DNA of 64,000 nucleotides, taken from NCBI GenBank assembly GCA_016788635.1, contig JAEUSU010000012.1, positions 1 through 64,000 on the forward strand. Reading direction: 5' to 3'. Shown here in pieces: positions 8,570 to 17,600 of this stretch; the stretch's first letter is position 1, and each line of letters starts with the position of its first letter. The position numbers were made by a program, and so were the translations under genes. The notes under the pieces were generated by a model that was not told where the DNA came from, ran no database searches, and saw only the letters and a list, made by a program, of their open reading frames with translations. The DNA comes from Flavobacteriales bacterium (GTDB taxonomy: Bacteria; Bacteroidota; Bacteroidia; Flavobacteriales_F; PHOS-HE28).

Positions 8570-9466
8570 GTGAAGTCCTTCGCCCTCGACCACCTGAGCA
8601 TCCCGGAACGCCATGGCCTCTTGCTGGGTGCCGTGGGCCCTCGCCCCATCGCCCTGGCCAGCACAGTGGATGCGGATGGCCGACCGAACCTCTCCCCCTT
8701 CAGCTTCTTCAACTGTTTCGGCAGCAATCCGCCCATCCTCATCTTCAGCCCGGCACGACGCGGGCGGGACAATACCACCAAGGATACGTACCACAATGTG
8801 AAAGCGGTTCCCGAGGTGGTGATCAATGTGGTCACCTACGACCTGGTGCATCAGGTCTCGCTCGCCAGCACAGAGTACCCCTCGGGGGTGAACGAGTTCG
8901 AGAAGGCCGGCCTGACCATGCTGCCCGGCACCCGGGTGCGCCCGTTCCGCGTGAAGGAGAGCCCTGTGCAGTTGGAGTGCGTGGTGGAACAGGTGATCGA
9001 GACGGGCAGCGAAGGAGCCGCCGGCAACCTGGTGATCTGCCGTGTGCTCGTAATGCACGTGGACGAAGGCGTGCTGAACGAGCGCGGCACCATTGACCAG
9101 CGCAAGATCGACCTGGTGGCCCGCATGGGCGGCAGCTGGTATTGCCGCGCCCACGGGGAGGCCCTCTTCGAACTGCCCCAACCCATGAAACAGGTGGGCA
9201 TGGGCTTCGACCGGCTGCCGGCCGAAATACGGGGCAGCCATGTCCTCACGGGCAGCGAACTGGCCCAACTGGCCGGTGCCGAGGCCCCACCGGACGAGAC
9301 CCGCGTGAACGAATACAAGCTCACCGAATTGAGCGATCTCTTCATTTCCTTGCAGGATAAGCCACGCGCGTTGGAGGCCGAGTTGCACCGGCGCGCGAAG
9401 GAGCTCATTGCGCACGGGCGCACCGATGAGGCGTGGATGACCCTGCTCGCCTTCAACGCACGCTAA
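8570..9466 (+). CDS. Flavin reductase family protein (FMN-binding split barrel)
   Basis: About 298 residues from the GTG start chosen here; a TTG at 8534 in the same frame would add 12 residues, but it lies in the likely promoter. The FMN-binding motif region is clear: GAVGPRPIALAS, then DGRPNLSPFSFFNCFGSNPP. This is the DIM6/NTAB-type flavoprotein family, which binds FMN and may reduce flavin or another small substrate with NAD(P)H. The ~80-residue C-terminal helical extension is typical of the Bacteroidota subfamily. The physiological substrate is unknown. It is transcribed divergently from tRNA-Leu. Confidence 0.87.
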   Translation: MKSFALDHLSIPERHGLLLGAVGPRPIALASTVDADGRPNLSPFSFFNCFGSNPPILIFSPARRGRDNTTKDTYHNVKAVPEVVINVVTYDLVHQVSLASTEYPSGVNEFEKAGLTMLPGTRVRPFRVKESPVQLECVVEQVIETGSEGAAGNLVICRVLVMHVDEGVLNERGTIDQRKIDLVARMGGSWYCRAHGEALFELPQPMKQVGMGFDRLPAEIRGSHVLTGSELAQLAGAEAPPDETRVNEYKLTELSDLFISLQDKPRALEAELHRRAKELIAHGRTDEAWMTLLAFNAR

Positions 9467-9496
9467 CCAACATCGTCCCCAACCGGGCACTACACC

Positions 9497-9877
9497 ATGG
9501 CACAAGTCACCATCAACGGCACCATCAAACTGGTCGGCAAGACGCAGGACATCTCTGAGAAGTTCCGCAAGCGCGAACTGGTCGTTACTGAAGGCACGGG
9601 GCAGTACCCGCAGCAGATACCCGTTGAGTTCACACAGGACAAGACCGGCCTTTTGGACGGGTTCGCTCCCGGGGAGCAGGTCACGGTGATGGCCTACGTG
9701 AACGGCCGTGAATGGACCGGACGCGACGGGGTGACGAAGTACTTCCTGAGCCTGAAGGGCGAACGGATCGAGCGCATGGGTGCGGCTTCGCCCAGTGGCG
9801 GAAGTCAGCAGGCCCCGCCACCACCCACGGCAGCGGACATGCCCGCCATCGGGGGCGAGGACGATCTGCCGTTCTGA
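9497..9877 (+). CDS. DUF3127 protein, OB-fold-like with SSB-type acidic tail
   Basis: 126 residues. The N-terminal ~85 residues match DUF3127, a small predicted OB-fold (GTIKLVGKTQDISEKFRKRELVV, then a VNGREWTGRDG loop). A Gly/Ser/Gln/Pro linker follows and the chain ends in GGEDDLPF. That organisation copies single-stranded DNA-binding protein: OB-fold, disordered linker and an acidic tip ending in DLPF that recruits repair proteins. A role in ssDNA metabolism is therefore plausible but not shown. It is not canonical SSB, which should be elsewhere in the genome. Confidence 0.8.
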   Translation: MAQVTINGTIKLVGKTQDISEKFRKRELVVTEGTGQYPQQIPVEFTQDKTGLLDGFAPGEQVTVMAYVNGREWTGRDGVTKYFLSLKGERIERMGAASPSGGSQQAPPPPTAADMPAIGGEDDLPF

Positions 9878-9892
9878 CGCGGTATTCCAAGA

Positions 9893-11032
9893 TCACAACC
9901 GGCGTCCCTTCCACTGGGGCCGCATGAACAGCGCCAGCAGCGCGATGAGCGGAGCATAGACACCGAAGGCCAACGCGGCAGCCAGAATACGCGGTGCGGA
10001 ATGAACATGGGATTCTCCGTGAATGAAGGACCACGCGGCGCGGGAAAGGCGGATGATCGGCATGGCCCAGATGGTCCAGGCCAGCGCCATCAGACCCGCC
10101 GCCAGGAGCCCATCTGCACCCTTGTTCCAGGAGGCGATCACGGCCGTTGTGGTCGCGAGCAGGAGCAAAGGCAGCATCAGCAAGGGTAGCTGCTTCCATG
10201 TACCACCCACCGCACGCATCTTGCCCGCCCAGCGGATCCTCTGTGAGAGGAACTTCCCCCAGGTCCGCATGGCATCCGTCGTCACCACTGCATCCCGCTC
10301 GAGCAGGTAGTGGATGCGCAAACCGGACCGCTGCATACGCGCAAGAAGGAAAATATCGTCACCAGAAGCCCAGCGATCGCCTGAATAACCGTCCACCCGG
10401 CGGAACGCTTCACGTGTGAAGGCCATGTTGGCCCCGTTGGCGAGCAGCGGCCTGCCCTCTGCTGCGGAAGCGGCAGCGGCTGCAAGCAATGCCACCTGTT
10501 CCTCCTCCTGCACTGCACCCACCAAGCCGCCCATGCTCATCGTCTGCACGGGCATAAGCAACAGATCGGCATCCGAGGCAGACCAATGCGCCCGCAAGGC
10601 GGACAGCCGGTCCGGTCCGCTGCGCACATCGGCGTCGCTCACCAACAGATGATCGAAATGAGCGGCTTCCACACCGGCCGTTATGGCCGCCTTCTTGCCC
10701 TGTGCATGGTCCAGCCTCAACAGTCCCAGTTCCGGCCAGTCCGGCATCATGTGCTTCACCAACTGCACCGTTCCATCCGTACTGTGGTCATCGACCACGA
10801 TCACCTGAAAATGCCGGTGAGCGAGGGACTGGGCGCGCAGGTCCAGCAAGGTGCCGGTGATGCGGTCCGCCTCGTTGCGCGCCGGAATGAGCACCGTGAT
10901 CCCCGGGCCTTCGCTGGTCCGCATGCTCCGTTGGCCGCTGATCGAGGTGAAGAGCGTCTCCCATCGCGACACCCCCGTGCCATGCGCAAGCGTCAGCACC
11001 AAACAAACCGCAGCGAGCGCAGCCAGCAGCAT
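9893..11032 (-). CDS. Family 2 glycosyltransferase, membrane-bound
   Basis: About 379 residues from an ATG that shares one base with the stop of the upstream gene (TGATG). An N-terminal membrane helix (MLLAALAAVCLVLTLAHG) precedes a GT-A domain with VLIPARNEADRI, VDDHSTDGT, the DxD-like SDADV and the QRIRWAGK acceptor motif (QxxRW type). Two or three C-terminal membrane helices follow. Processive or lipid-linked sugar transfer at the inner membrane is likely; the sugar is unknown. The one-base overlap implies co-expression with the flippase-like protein upstream. Confidence 0.88.
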   Translation of the reverse strand: MLLAALAAVCLVLTLAHGTGVSRWETLFTSISGQRSMRTSEGPGITVLIPARNEADRITGTLLDLRAQSLAHRHFQVIVVDDHSTDGTVQLVKHMMPDWPELGLLRLDHAQGKKAAITAGVEAAHFDHLLVSDADVRSGPDRLSALRAHWSASDADLLLMPVQTMSMGGLVGAVQEEEQVALLAAAAASAAEGRPLLANGANMAFTREAFRRVDGYSGDRWASGDDIFLLARMQRSGLRIHYLLERDAVVTTDAMRTWGKFLSQRIRWAGKMRAVGGTWKQLPLLMLPLLLLATTTAVIASWNKGADGLLAAGLMALAWTIWAMPIIRLSRAAWSFIHGESHVHSAPRILAAALAFGVYAPLIALLALFMRPQWKGRRL

Positions 11033-11997
11033 CACGCGGGGGATCGGGACATGCGAATGCGGGCTAGCAGAAGCACCACACTGCCGGCCACCGCCGGCAA
11101 CAACACGTTCATGGTCCAAAGCAGGGAAGCGGCGAGCGTCACGGCGCGCTCATCCGCACCCAGTGAACCCAGCACCAGCACGCTCGTGCCAGCGCGCACA
11201 CCCAGTTCAGTGAACATCACCGTGGGCACCAGTGTAGCCAGCAGGTAGATCACCGGAAGTGCTACCGTCAACACACCGGTGGAAAGACCCGCACCGAAGC
11301 CATGTAAAAGACAGGCGAACTGGGCCACGAACACCAGGTAGCGCAACAAGCTCAATGCCTGCACCGCCACCACGCGCAGCAAAGGCAGCCGGTTGAGCGC
11401 ATCGAGATGATCGCGCCAGTGTTGCAGCGGCCTGATGGTCAGTAGTCGCGCGCGCAGCCAGCCAGGATGGGAAAGGACCAACCAGACCACCACGCTGATG
11501 CACGTGGCGAGCAGCAGCGCCACCCCCATGCTCCATTGCGCGGCGAAAAGTGCCGGCCAACCGGACCACCACCACACCAGGCCCGCCAATGCACCACATG
11601 CCAGCGTGACCACCAGTTGTGAGAGGCTGGCCAACACGGAAAGCACAGAGGCCTCAATGCGCTTCTCGGGCGCCACGAAGAGTACGCGGCCAATGAACTC
11701 CCCCGTGCGGTTGGGTGTGATGAGACTGATGCCGCATCCCGCCAGCACCGCAGCAAAAGCCCTGCGAAAGGAGAAATGCTGCACATCCCGCATCATCAAC
11801 CGCCATTTCAAGGTCTCCAGCCCCCAGTTGACGGCAATGCCTACGAGCGGAGGCAACAGGTACCAAGGCCCCATGGACACGAACGATGGGAACGTTGCGT
11901 CCGCTGTACTTTCGTACGCGTGCCACTGCCTGTACACGTAGCCACACGCCAAAGCGAACACGCACCAGCGCAGCAGAAAGAGCAGGGAGCGTTGCAC
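11032..11997 (-). CDS. Lysylphosphatidylglycerol synthase TM-domain / flippase-like integral membrane protein
   Basis: About eight hydrophobic segments and the short motifs FRRAFAAVLAG and SLITPNRTGEFIGR mark the UPF0104/LPG synthase transmembrane family. The GTG start used here gives ~321 residues. The frame stays open to an ATG at 12087, but that start would overlap ruvC on the other strand and add a non-hydrophobic, arginine-rich leader. Members lacking the catalytic C-terminal domain, as here, are thought to act in lipid flipping or transfer. The tight coupling to a glycosyltransferase suggests a shared role in glycolipid or polyprenol-sugar metabolism (inference). Confidence 0.78.
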   Translation of the reverse strand: MQRSLLFLLRWCVFALACGYVYRQWHAYESTADATFPSFVSMGPWYLLPPLVGIAVNWGLETLKWRLMMRDVQHFSFRRAFAAVLAGCGISLITPNRTGEFIGRVLFVAPEKRIEASVLSVLASLSQLVVTLACGALAGLVWWWSGWPALFAAQWSMGVALLLATCISVVVWLVLSHPGWLRARLLTIRPLQHWRDHLDALNRLPLLRVVAVQALSLLRYLVFVAQFACLLHGFGAGLSTGVLTVALPVIYLLATLVPTVMFTELGVRAGTSVLVLGSLGADERAVTLAASLLWTMNVLLPAVAGSVVLLLARIRMSRSPA

Positions 11998-12010
11998 CAG
12001 TGTTTGAGGG

Positions 12011-12604
12011 ATGAAGAATAACGGACCGATCAAAAGTAGCCGGGCTCCCCGGGAGCGCATCATCCTGGGCATCGATCCCGGTACCACCGTGATGGGCTAC
12101 GGTGTGCTGCTGGTGGAGGAAGGGCGGGCGCGTTTGCTCGATGCGGGAGCCATCCGGTTCACGCCATCCGACGACCACACCTTGAAGCTGCGGGCCATCT
12201 TCAATGAGACCATGCGCATCATTGCCATGCACCACCCGGACGAACTGGCGATCGAGGCGCAGTTCTTCGGGAAGAACGTGCAGAGCATGCTGAAGCTGGG
12301 TCGTGCACAGGGGGTGGCGATCGCGGCCGCACTACAGCGTGAACTGGCGGTGGTGGAGTATGCGCCCAAGCGCGTGAAGCAAAGCATCACGGGCAACGGC
12401 AACGCCAGCAAGGAACAGGTGGCGGCTATGCTGCTGTCCATCCTTGGCTTGGGAGAGCTACCGGCCAGTACGGATGCCACGGACGCCGTGGCCGTGGCCG
12501 TTTGCCATCATTTCGCGGCCACCGGCCGGGGCCTCACCACCCGGTCGTCAGGGTCCGGGGGCTGGGGCGCGTTCATCCGCAACAACCCCGATCGCGTGAA
12601 ATAG
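12011..12604 (+). CDS. ruvC: Crossover junction endodeoxyribonuclease RuvC
   Basis: 197 residues. Holliday-junction resolvase with the acidic residues in place: Asp22 in ILGIDPGTTVMGYG, Glu in LAIEAQFFGKN and the C-terminal DATDAVAVAVCHH. The KVKQSITGNGNASKEQV-like stretch (KRVKQSITGNGNASKEQV) is the usual DNA-binding loop. It is divergent from the flippase-like gene with almost no space between starts, and convergent with the HIT gene 7 bp away. A C-terminal extension of ~25 residues is Gly/Ser-rich. Confidence 0.95.
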   Translation: MKNNGPIKSSRAPRERIILGIDPGTTVMGYGVLLVEEGRARLLDAGAIRFTPSDDHTLKLRAIFNETMRIIAMHHPDELAIEAQFFGKNVQSMLKLGRAQGVAIAAALQRELAVVEYAPKRVKQSITGNGNASKEQVAAMLLSILGLGELPASTDATDAVAVAVCHHFAATGRGLTTRSSGSGGWGAFIRNNPDRVK

Positions 12605-12611
12605 TTGTTCG

Positions 12612-13001
12612 CTACGCCTTGCGGATACGCTCCGCAATGGCGGCCAGCTCCTCCTGGGTCAGGCGCAACTTGTCGCGGGTGAAGTCCATGTCGCTCATCC
12701 GATCAATGGGGATGAGGTGCACATGGGCGTGTGGTACTTCCAACCCGATCACCGCCACCCCCACGCGGTCGCAAGGCATGGCGCGACGAATACGCGTGGC
12801 CACTTCCTGGGCGAAAGGCATGATACCGGCCAACACATCGGCAGGCAGGTCAAAGAACCGGTCCACTTCCACCTTGGGCACCACCAGGGTGTGGCCTTCG
12901 CGCAAGGGGCTGATGTCCAGGAAGGCGAGGAAACGATCATCCTCACCCACCTTGTGGCAGGGGATCTCGCCCCGGATGATACGCGTGAAGATGGAGGCCA
13001 T
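12612..13001 (-). CDS. HIT family nucleotide-binding protein
   Basis: 129 residues. The histidine triad is exact (HAHVHLI) near residue 93, and the N-terminal IFTRIIRGEIPCHKV and DISPLREGHTLVVPK are standard HIT/HINT sequence. It would hydrolyse purine nucleotide phosphoramidates or dinucleoside polyphosphates in the cytoplasm. It begins one base after the greA stop, so the two form a greA-HIT operon, an arrangement often seen in Bacteroidota. Confidence 0.94.
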   Translation of the reverse strand: MASIFTRIIRGEIPCHKVGEDDRFLAFLDISPLREGHTLVVPKVEVDRFFDLPADVLAGIMPFAQEVATRIRRAMPCDRVGVAVIGLEVPHAHVHLIPIDRMSDMDFTRDKLRLTQEELAAIAERIRKA

Positions 13002-13002
13002 C

Positions 13003-13476
13003 TTACCGGCTGATCTCGACGATCTCGAAACGCATTGTCCCGGCGGGGGTCACGATATCCGCCACTTCGCCCCGGGCCTTTCCCAGCAGCCCCTTGCCAA
13101 TGGGTGAACCCACACTGATCTTGCCCGTGCGAATGTCCGCCTCGCTCTCGGCCACCAACGTGAACTCCCGCTGGGAGCCATTCTCCGTGTGGCGCACCAC
13201 CACCTTGGTGTGGATGTACACCCGATCGGTGTCCATCTGGCTGGCATCCACCACCCTGGCGTTCGCCAGCAGGTCCTCCATTTTGGCAATGCGGGCCTCC
13301 AACAAACCCTGGGCATCCTTGGCCGCATCGTACTCCGCGTTCTCGCTCAGGTCGCCCTTGTCGCGTGCCTCGGCGATCTGCTGGCTTATGCGTTTGCGCT
13401 CCACGGTCTTCAGCTGGTGAAGCTCGGCCTGGAGCTTCTTCAGCCCTTCCTCGGTGTAGTAGGCGGTCTTGCTCAT
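13003..13476 (-). CDS. greA: Transcription elongation factor GreA
   Basis: 157 residues from the ATG of MSKTAYYTEEGLKKLQ; an in-frame upstream codon at 13524 lies inside the predicted promoter/hairpin and is rejected. The N-terminal coiled coil (EGLKKLQAELHQLKTVERKR, ARDKGDLSENAEYDAAK) with its tip acidic residues and the C-terminal FKBP-like domain (SVGSPIGKGLLGKARGE) are complete. It stimulates RNA polymerase to cleave backtracked transcripts. Confidence 0.96.
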   Translation of the reverse strand: MSKTAYYTEEGLKKLQAELHQLKTVERKRISQQIAEARDKGDLSENAEYDAAKDAQGLLEARIAKMEDLLANARVVDASQMDTDRVYIHTKVVVRHTENGSQREFTLVAESEADIRTGKISVGSPIGKGLLGKARGEVADIVTPAGTMRFEIVEISR

Positions 13477-13497
13477 GGCCGCTGGGGGGATAAATGC

Positions 13498-13524
13498 GTG
13501 AGGACCCCTGTGCAGGGCCCTCAC
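13498..13524. repeat. Hairpin in greA leader / end of the PorV-like gene
   Basis: An interrupted inverted repeat (GTGAGG .. CCCTG / CAGGG .. CCTCAC) with a two-base loop. It sits 20 nt after the stop of the minus-strand PorV-like gene and at the expected greA transcription start. It may stop readthrough from the long operon upstream; it has no strong T-run. Confidence 0.45.
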
Positions 13525-13526
13525 GC

Positions 13527-13534
13527 CAAAGATA
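13527..13534 (-). promoter_or_regulatory. Putative greA promoter (-7 element TATCTTTG)
   Basis: An exact TAnnTTTG match on the minus strand, ~50 nt before the greA start, identical to the box before clpX. Confidence 0.55.
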
Positions 13535-13543
13535 GTATGTCGT

Positions 13544-14605
13544 TCAGAGCGTGATGCGCACGCCGATCATGTGCACACCGTTGAACGGATTGGTGGCGCG
13601 GTAGCCGTAGTCGAAGGCGATCGCCGAGAGCTTGTCCGCCCCAAAAGGCAGGTCCACGCTCAGGCCCGCGGAAGGACCCGTGAACACGGTGGAGCGATCC
13701 GCAGCAGAGGTGATGTTCTTCTCCCACAGGAAACCGGCGCGCAAATAGAGCATTCGGCGGAACCCGTACTCCACACCCAGATTGAACTGATCGTGGGTGA
13801 AGGAGTTCGAGGCGAAATTGGCCGCCGCGGTGAGCTTGTGGTGTTCGGTGAAGGTGAAGTCGTATGCACCACCGATATTCAGCATGGAGGGCAGTTCGAA
13901 TCGCTCGCTCCGCTGCTCCAAGGTGAGCTGGTCGCTGCCCGAAACGATGAGCCCCTGCACGGAAAGGCCATCCCCACTGAACTGCATGGGGGGACCGACG
14001 TTCTTGAGGGCGATGCCGAAATGGGCATTGTCGTTCGGGCCGGTCACGTAGTGAATGCCGGCATCGAAGCAGATGCCCTGCGCACGGACGTTGGCAATGG
14101 CTTCGGATACCACGCGCACCAGCAAGCCGGCATAGATGCTGTTGGAGAACTCCTTGGCGTAGGCCAGCCCGATGTTGGACATGGTGGGACTGAAGGTGCC
14201 AAAGCCACCTTCAGGTTTGTCCACGCTCTGCTGCTGGATATCGCCGAAACCCATTACCGTGGCGCTCACACCGAGCACGCCGCTTTCTCCCAACCGTTGC
14301 CCGATACCGCCTGAGTTGATCGTGACCCCACTGCCCTCGAGCCAGCGCGTATTGGTGAAAAGCACCTCGGTCTTCCGGGTATGCGCCAGCCCGGCCACGT
14401 TGCCGAACATGCTTTCCACCCCTTTCAGCGAGGCGGTGTTGGCCAATCCCCATCCCGAACTGCGCGCCCAGGGGTTGATCAGCAACTGGGTGGCGCCCGC
14501 AGAACCGGCGCGGTCCGGATTGCCGGCTTGTGCCGAAACCACCAGGAGACCCGATAGAACGGCCGCCAGGGACCCGCGTTGCATCATGTGCTTCATCGTT
14601 GTCAT
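13544..14605 (-). CDS. PorV/PorQ family outer-membrane protein (T9SS-associated)
   Basis: About 353 residues. A signal peptide (MQRGSLAAVLSGLLVVSAQA) precedes the N-terminal motif AGATQLLINPWARSSGWGLANTA, the usual PorV/PorQ opening. Alternating beta-strand pattern and the C-terminal FNGVHMIGVRITL fit a 14-strand FadL-like barrel. PorV shuttles T9SS cargo from the translocon to the attachment complex. It is the last gene of a three-gene operon after a large TonB-dependent receptor and a T9SS cargo protein, with 15-nt spacing. Several start codons cluster here; the ATG after a GAAAGG-like site is used. It may be a paralogue dedicated to this operon rather than the general porV. Confidence 0.85.
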   Translation of the reverse strand: MTTMKHMMQRGSLAAVLSGLLVVSAQAGNPDRAGSAGATQLLINPWARSSGWGLANTASLKGVESMFGNVAGLAHTRKTEVLFTNTRWLEGSGVTINSGGIGQRLGESGVLGVSATVMGFGDIQQQSVDKPEGGFGTFSPTMSNIGLAYAKEFSNSIYAGLLVRVVSEAIANVRAQGICFDAGIHYVTGPNDNAHFGIALKNVGPPMQFSGDGLSVQGLIVSGSDQLTLEQRSERFELPSMLNIGGAYDFTFTEHHKLTAAANFASNSFTHDQFNLGVEYGFRRMLYLRAGFLWEKNITSAADRSTVFTGPSAGLSVDLPFGADKLSAIAFDYGYRATNPFNGVHMIGVRITL

Positions 14606-14620
14606 CACCTTTCGTTGCGC

Positions 14621-17600
14621 TTAGAAGTTCTGCAGGTCCACGGGGCGCAGTACACCGAACCACTTCACCACACGTTCACACACACCAGGCACTTCAATGT
14701 GGCAGATGTACACACCACCGGCTATCGGCACATTCGTCTGGTTCCTCAGGTCCCAATCCAGGAAGGTGAGGCTGTTGTCCTTGCTGAACTGCCGCACCAG
14801 CGTTCCACTCACATTGAAAATGCTGATCGTGCAGACCTGCGGCAGGTTCACGAACTTCACCCGGTTGTCGAGGCGGCTGGTCTCATAACCACTGAACGCG
14901 TAGTACGGGTTCGGGACCACCCCGATGAGGTCGCAAGCGGACTCCGCCACGGCCAGCTGGTTGAACTGTGTGGCCTGCGCACGCGTGCTGAACGTGTAGA
15001 GGTTCTTGCCCTGGTTGCGCGCCGGGTTGATCTCCGGTTGGTAACCCGCATAAGGATTCACGTACGTGTAGTAGGGCTTGTTCACGCTCAACACGACGCG
15101 CATCTCCGTCGGGATCAGGCCTTGTTCGATTGGCAACAGCTCCATCCCGGGCATCAGCGCTGCGCTGCCCACCCAATTCACGGCGCGGAACACCCGCGTG
15201 CGCCCAGCCGAACTGGTCAGGTTGTCGATCAGGTACTGGCCGGGTTGACCGGGCTCGTACTGCGGCATGCGGTTGTCCGTTGCCGTGGTGCGGCGTTCGT
15301 TCCTGAACACATAGATCCAATGTGATCCCGCGAACAGCGCCTGACCCAGATTGGAGACCACTTGATCGGTGGGGTTCCAGATCATGTCGCGGCCCCGTGT
15401 GCCACCCCAGAAGCTGTCCTCGCTGAAGGCCATGTTCAAGCGCTCGCCGGTCTCCAACTCGATGGCGTAACCGGGGAACCAGCTCATGCCCGTTGGTTGC
15501 GCACCATTGAGGGTGCCCTCAGCATCATTGTACCCGCTATCGCCCGCCTTCAACCCGTTCTTATCCCTGCTGGGGAAGGGGCGCGGGAAGAGCTTGGCCG
15601 TGCTGCCACCTTCGCTCATGGAGGGCAGCTCGGTGGCCTCGAGCACCGCGCAGCGCGTCCACTTGCTCTTGTCCGGAGTGAACACCACAAGGGCGCTGGT
15701 GGTCTGGTTGATGCGGGCCAGGTTGCGCGTGTTGATCACGCTCGTCGCACACGGTTGGAAGATCGTATCCCCCATCAATGGCCACGGGGCCCAGGTCCCA
15801 CCGAGGATGGCCTCGTAGAGCTCTTCGTCATCCTTGCCGGCGAAATCCGGGAAGCCCAGGCCCCCTTCCGTGGCAGTACCTGACCGGATCCAGTTGAAGG
15901 GGGTTTGCGTTTCCTGGTCCGGGATCCCTGCATACCAAGCCTTGGATGGGTCGGCATACGTGATCGTAGCCTCCAGTGGCTCAGTGAAGTCGCCCGTATA
16001 CTTTGTCTGTTCGATCGTCACAGAGATCCCCCAGTTGTTGATGATGCTGGTGATGAGCTGCTCGTTGCGGATGGAGATGATCCGGTCCGCTCGTACGGTG
16101 TCGTCCGGTGTGGGATCGCCATCCACTTTCACCAGCATCCAGAACGCATCGTTGAACCGGGTATAGGTGAGCGGGTCCCAAGTGGGAACCAGCGTGGTAT
16201 CCTGGAACCACAACTCGAAGTCCGCGGCCGGCACATTAAGCGGATCCACCACCTTGATGTCCACCGGACCGAAGCCTGTCTTATAGGTGATCACATCCTG
16301 CCGGCCCGTGGGGCTGTTGAGGATCGCGTCCACCGAGGCCTGCGTCAGATCGAGCTTCAGGCCGCCATTGCCGTTGCCCTCCTGCCTGGTCAATTCGAAC
16401 TGGTCGCCAAAGCTCGCATTGAGCGTGGTGCCGCCGTTCGTGGGGTCCGGCTTGTGGGGAATGCCCAGCACACTCCGGATGGAACCTGACGCTGATTTGC
16501 GGCCCGATTTGTAGGGGAATGCCTGACCAGTGAGGTCGTTCGCATTGTAATTCTCCCAGTTATTGTAGCCGTAGGCCAGTGCAAGGAAATAGTAGGACTT
16601 GAAGTTCACCAGCTTGGGATTGCCGGTGTTGCTGAACTTGTCCTCGGTGATGCGGATGGAGTGCACCACGCCCTTGTCCTGACCCACCACCATGAGCGTG
16701 GGCACGGGAACGCCCATCTGTTCATTGTAGATGAAGTTGTACAACAACCCCACACCATCCTTGATGTCGCATTGTGCCACCAAGCGGGCCACGTTGGGGT
16801 CGAGGTTGCCATTCGCATCGCGGATGTCCGTTACGGTCACCGTCGCGTCACGCAACTGGTAGATCTCATACCCCTGGAAACGGTAGAAGCGGTCCGACGC
16901 ATCCTCAGGGATCGTGGGGTCAAGCTCTTCGTAGCTCTCATTGAAGTTGTTGCTGCCCACCGGGTTGGTGATGAACAGGATCAACTCCTGGTCGAGTTCC
17001 TGGATGGTGAGGTTCGGCGCGTCCGGGCCGTTCAGGATCTTGAAGCAATTATCGAACAGCGCCTGGGCTTTATCATCCGCACGGCGCACACGCTCCACGC
17101 TTTCGAACGGCCCGCCACCGCTTGCGCGCGCGAACACCACACCCACGGTGATGTTGTTGTAGGCTCCTGGCTCCAGGGTGAATGGACCCGCGCTCTGGAT
17201 AAAACGTCGGTCAGCAGGTTGATTGCCCGCCGTTTCTTCCGTCCATATTGCCTGCGGAATACCACCAGTACCCCAACCGACAGGATCTGAATCACCTGGG
17301 AACATGTAGAAGGATGGAAGGTCCTGGTTGGGATCATCCGTGGGGAAGTGCCCGTTCCCACCGAACAACATCGGCGAGTTGTCCTTCCAGATCGCACGCA
17401 GGTAGTTGTAATACTGGATGGCGATGGAGGGATCGCCGGTCACCGTGCCATCGTTGTTGTGGTAGAGGAATGCCCGCATGCCGAAGCGCTCGTTATCCAC
17501 CACGCCGTCGCCGTAGCCGATGCCGATGCCCTTGTAAGGGATGCCCGCGAAGGTGATGGCCGAGTCGTAGTTCAGGGTCAACGGATTGTCGATGCCATCA

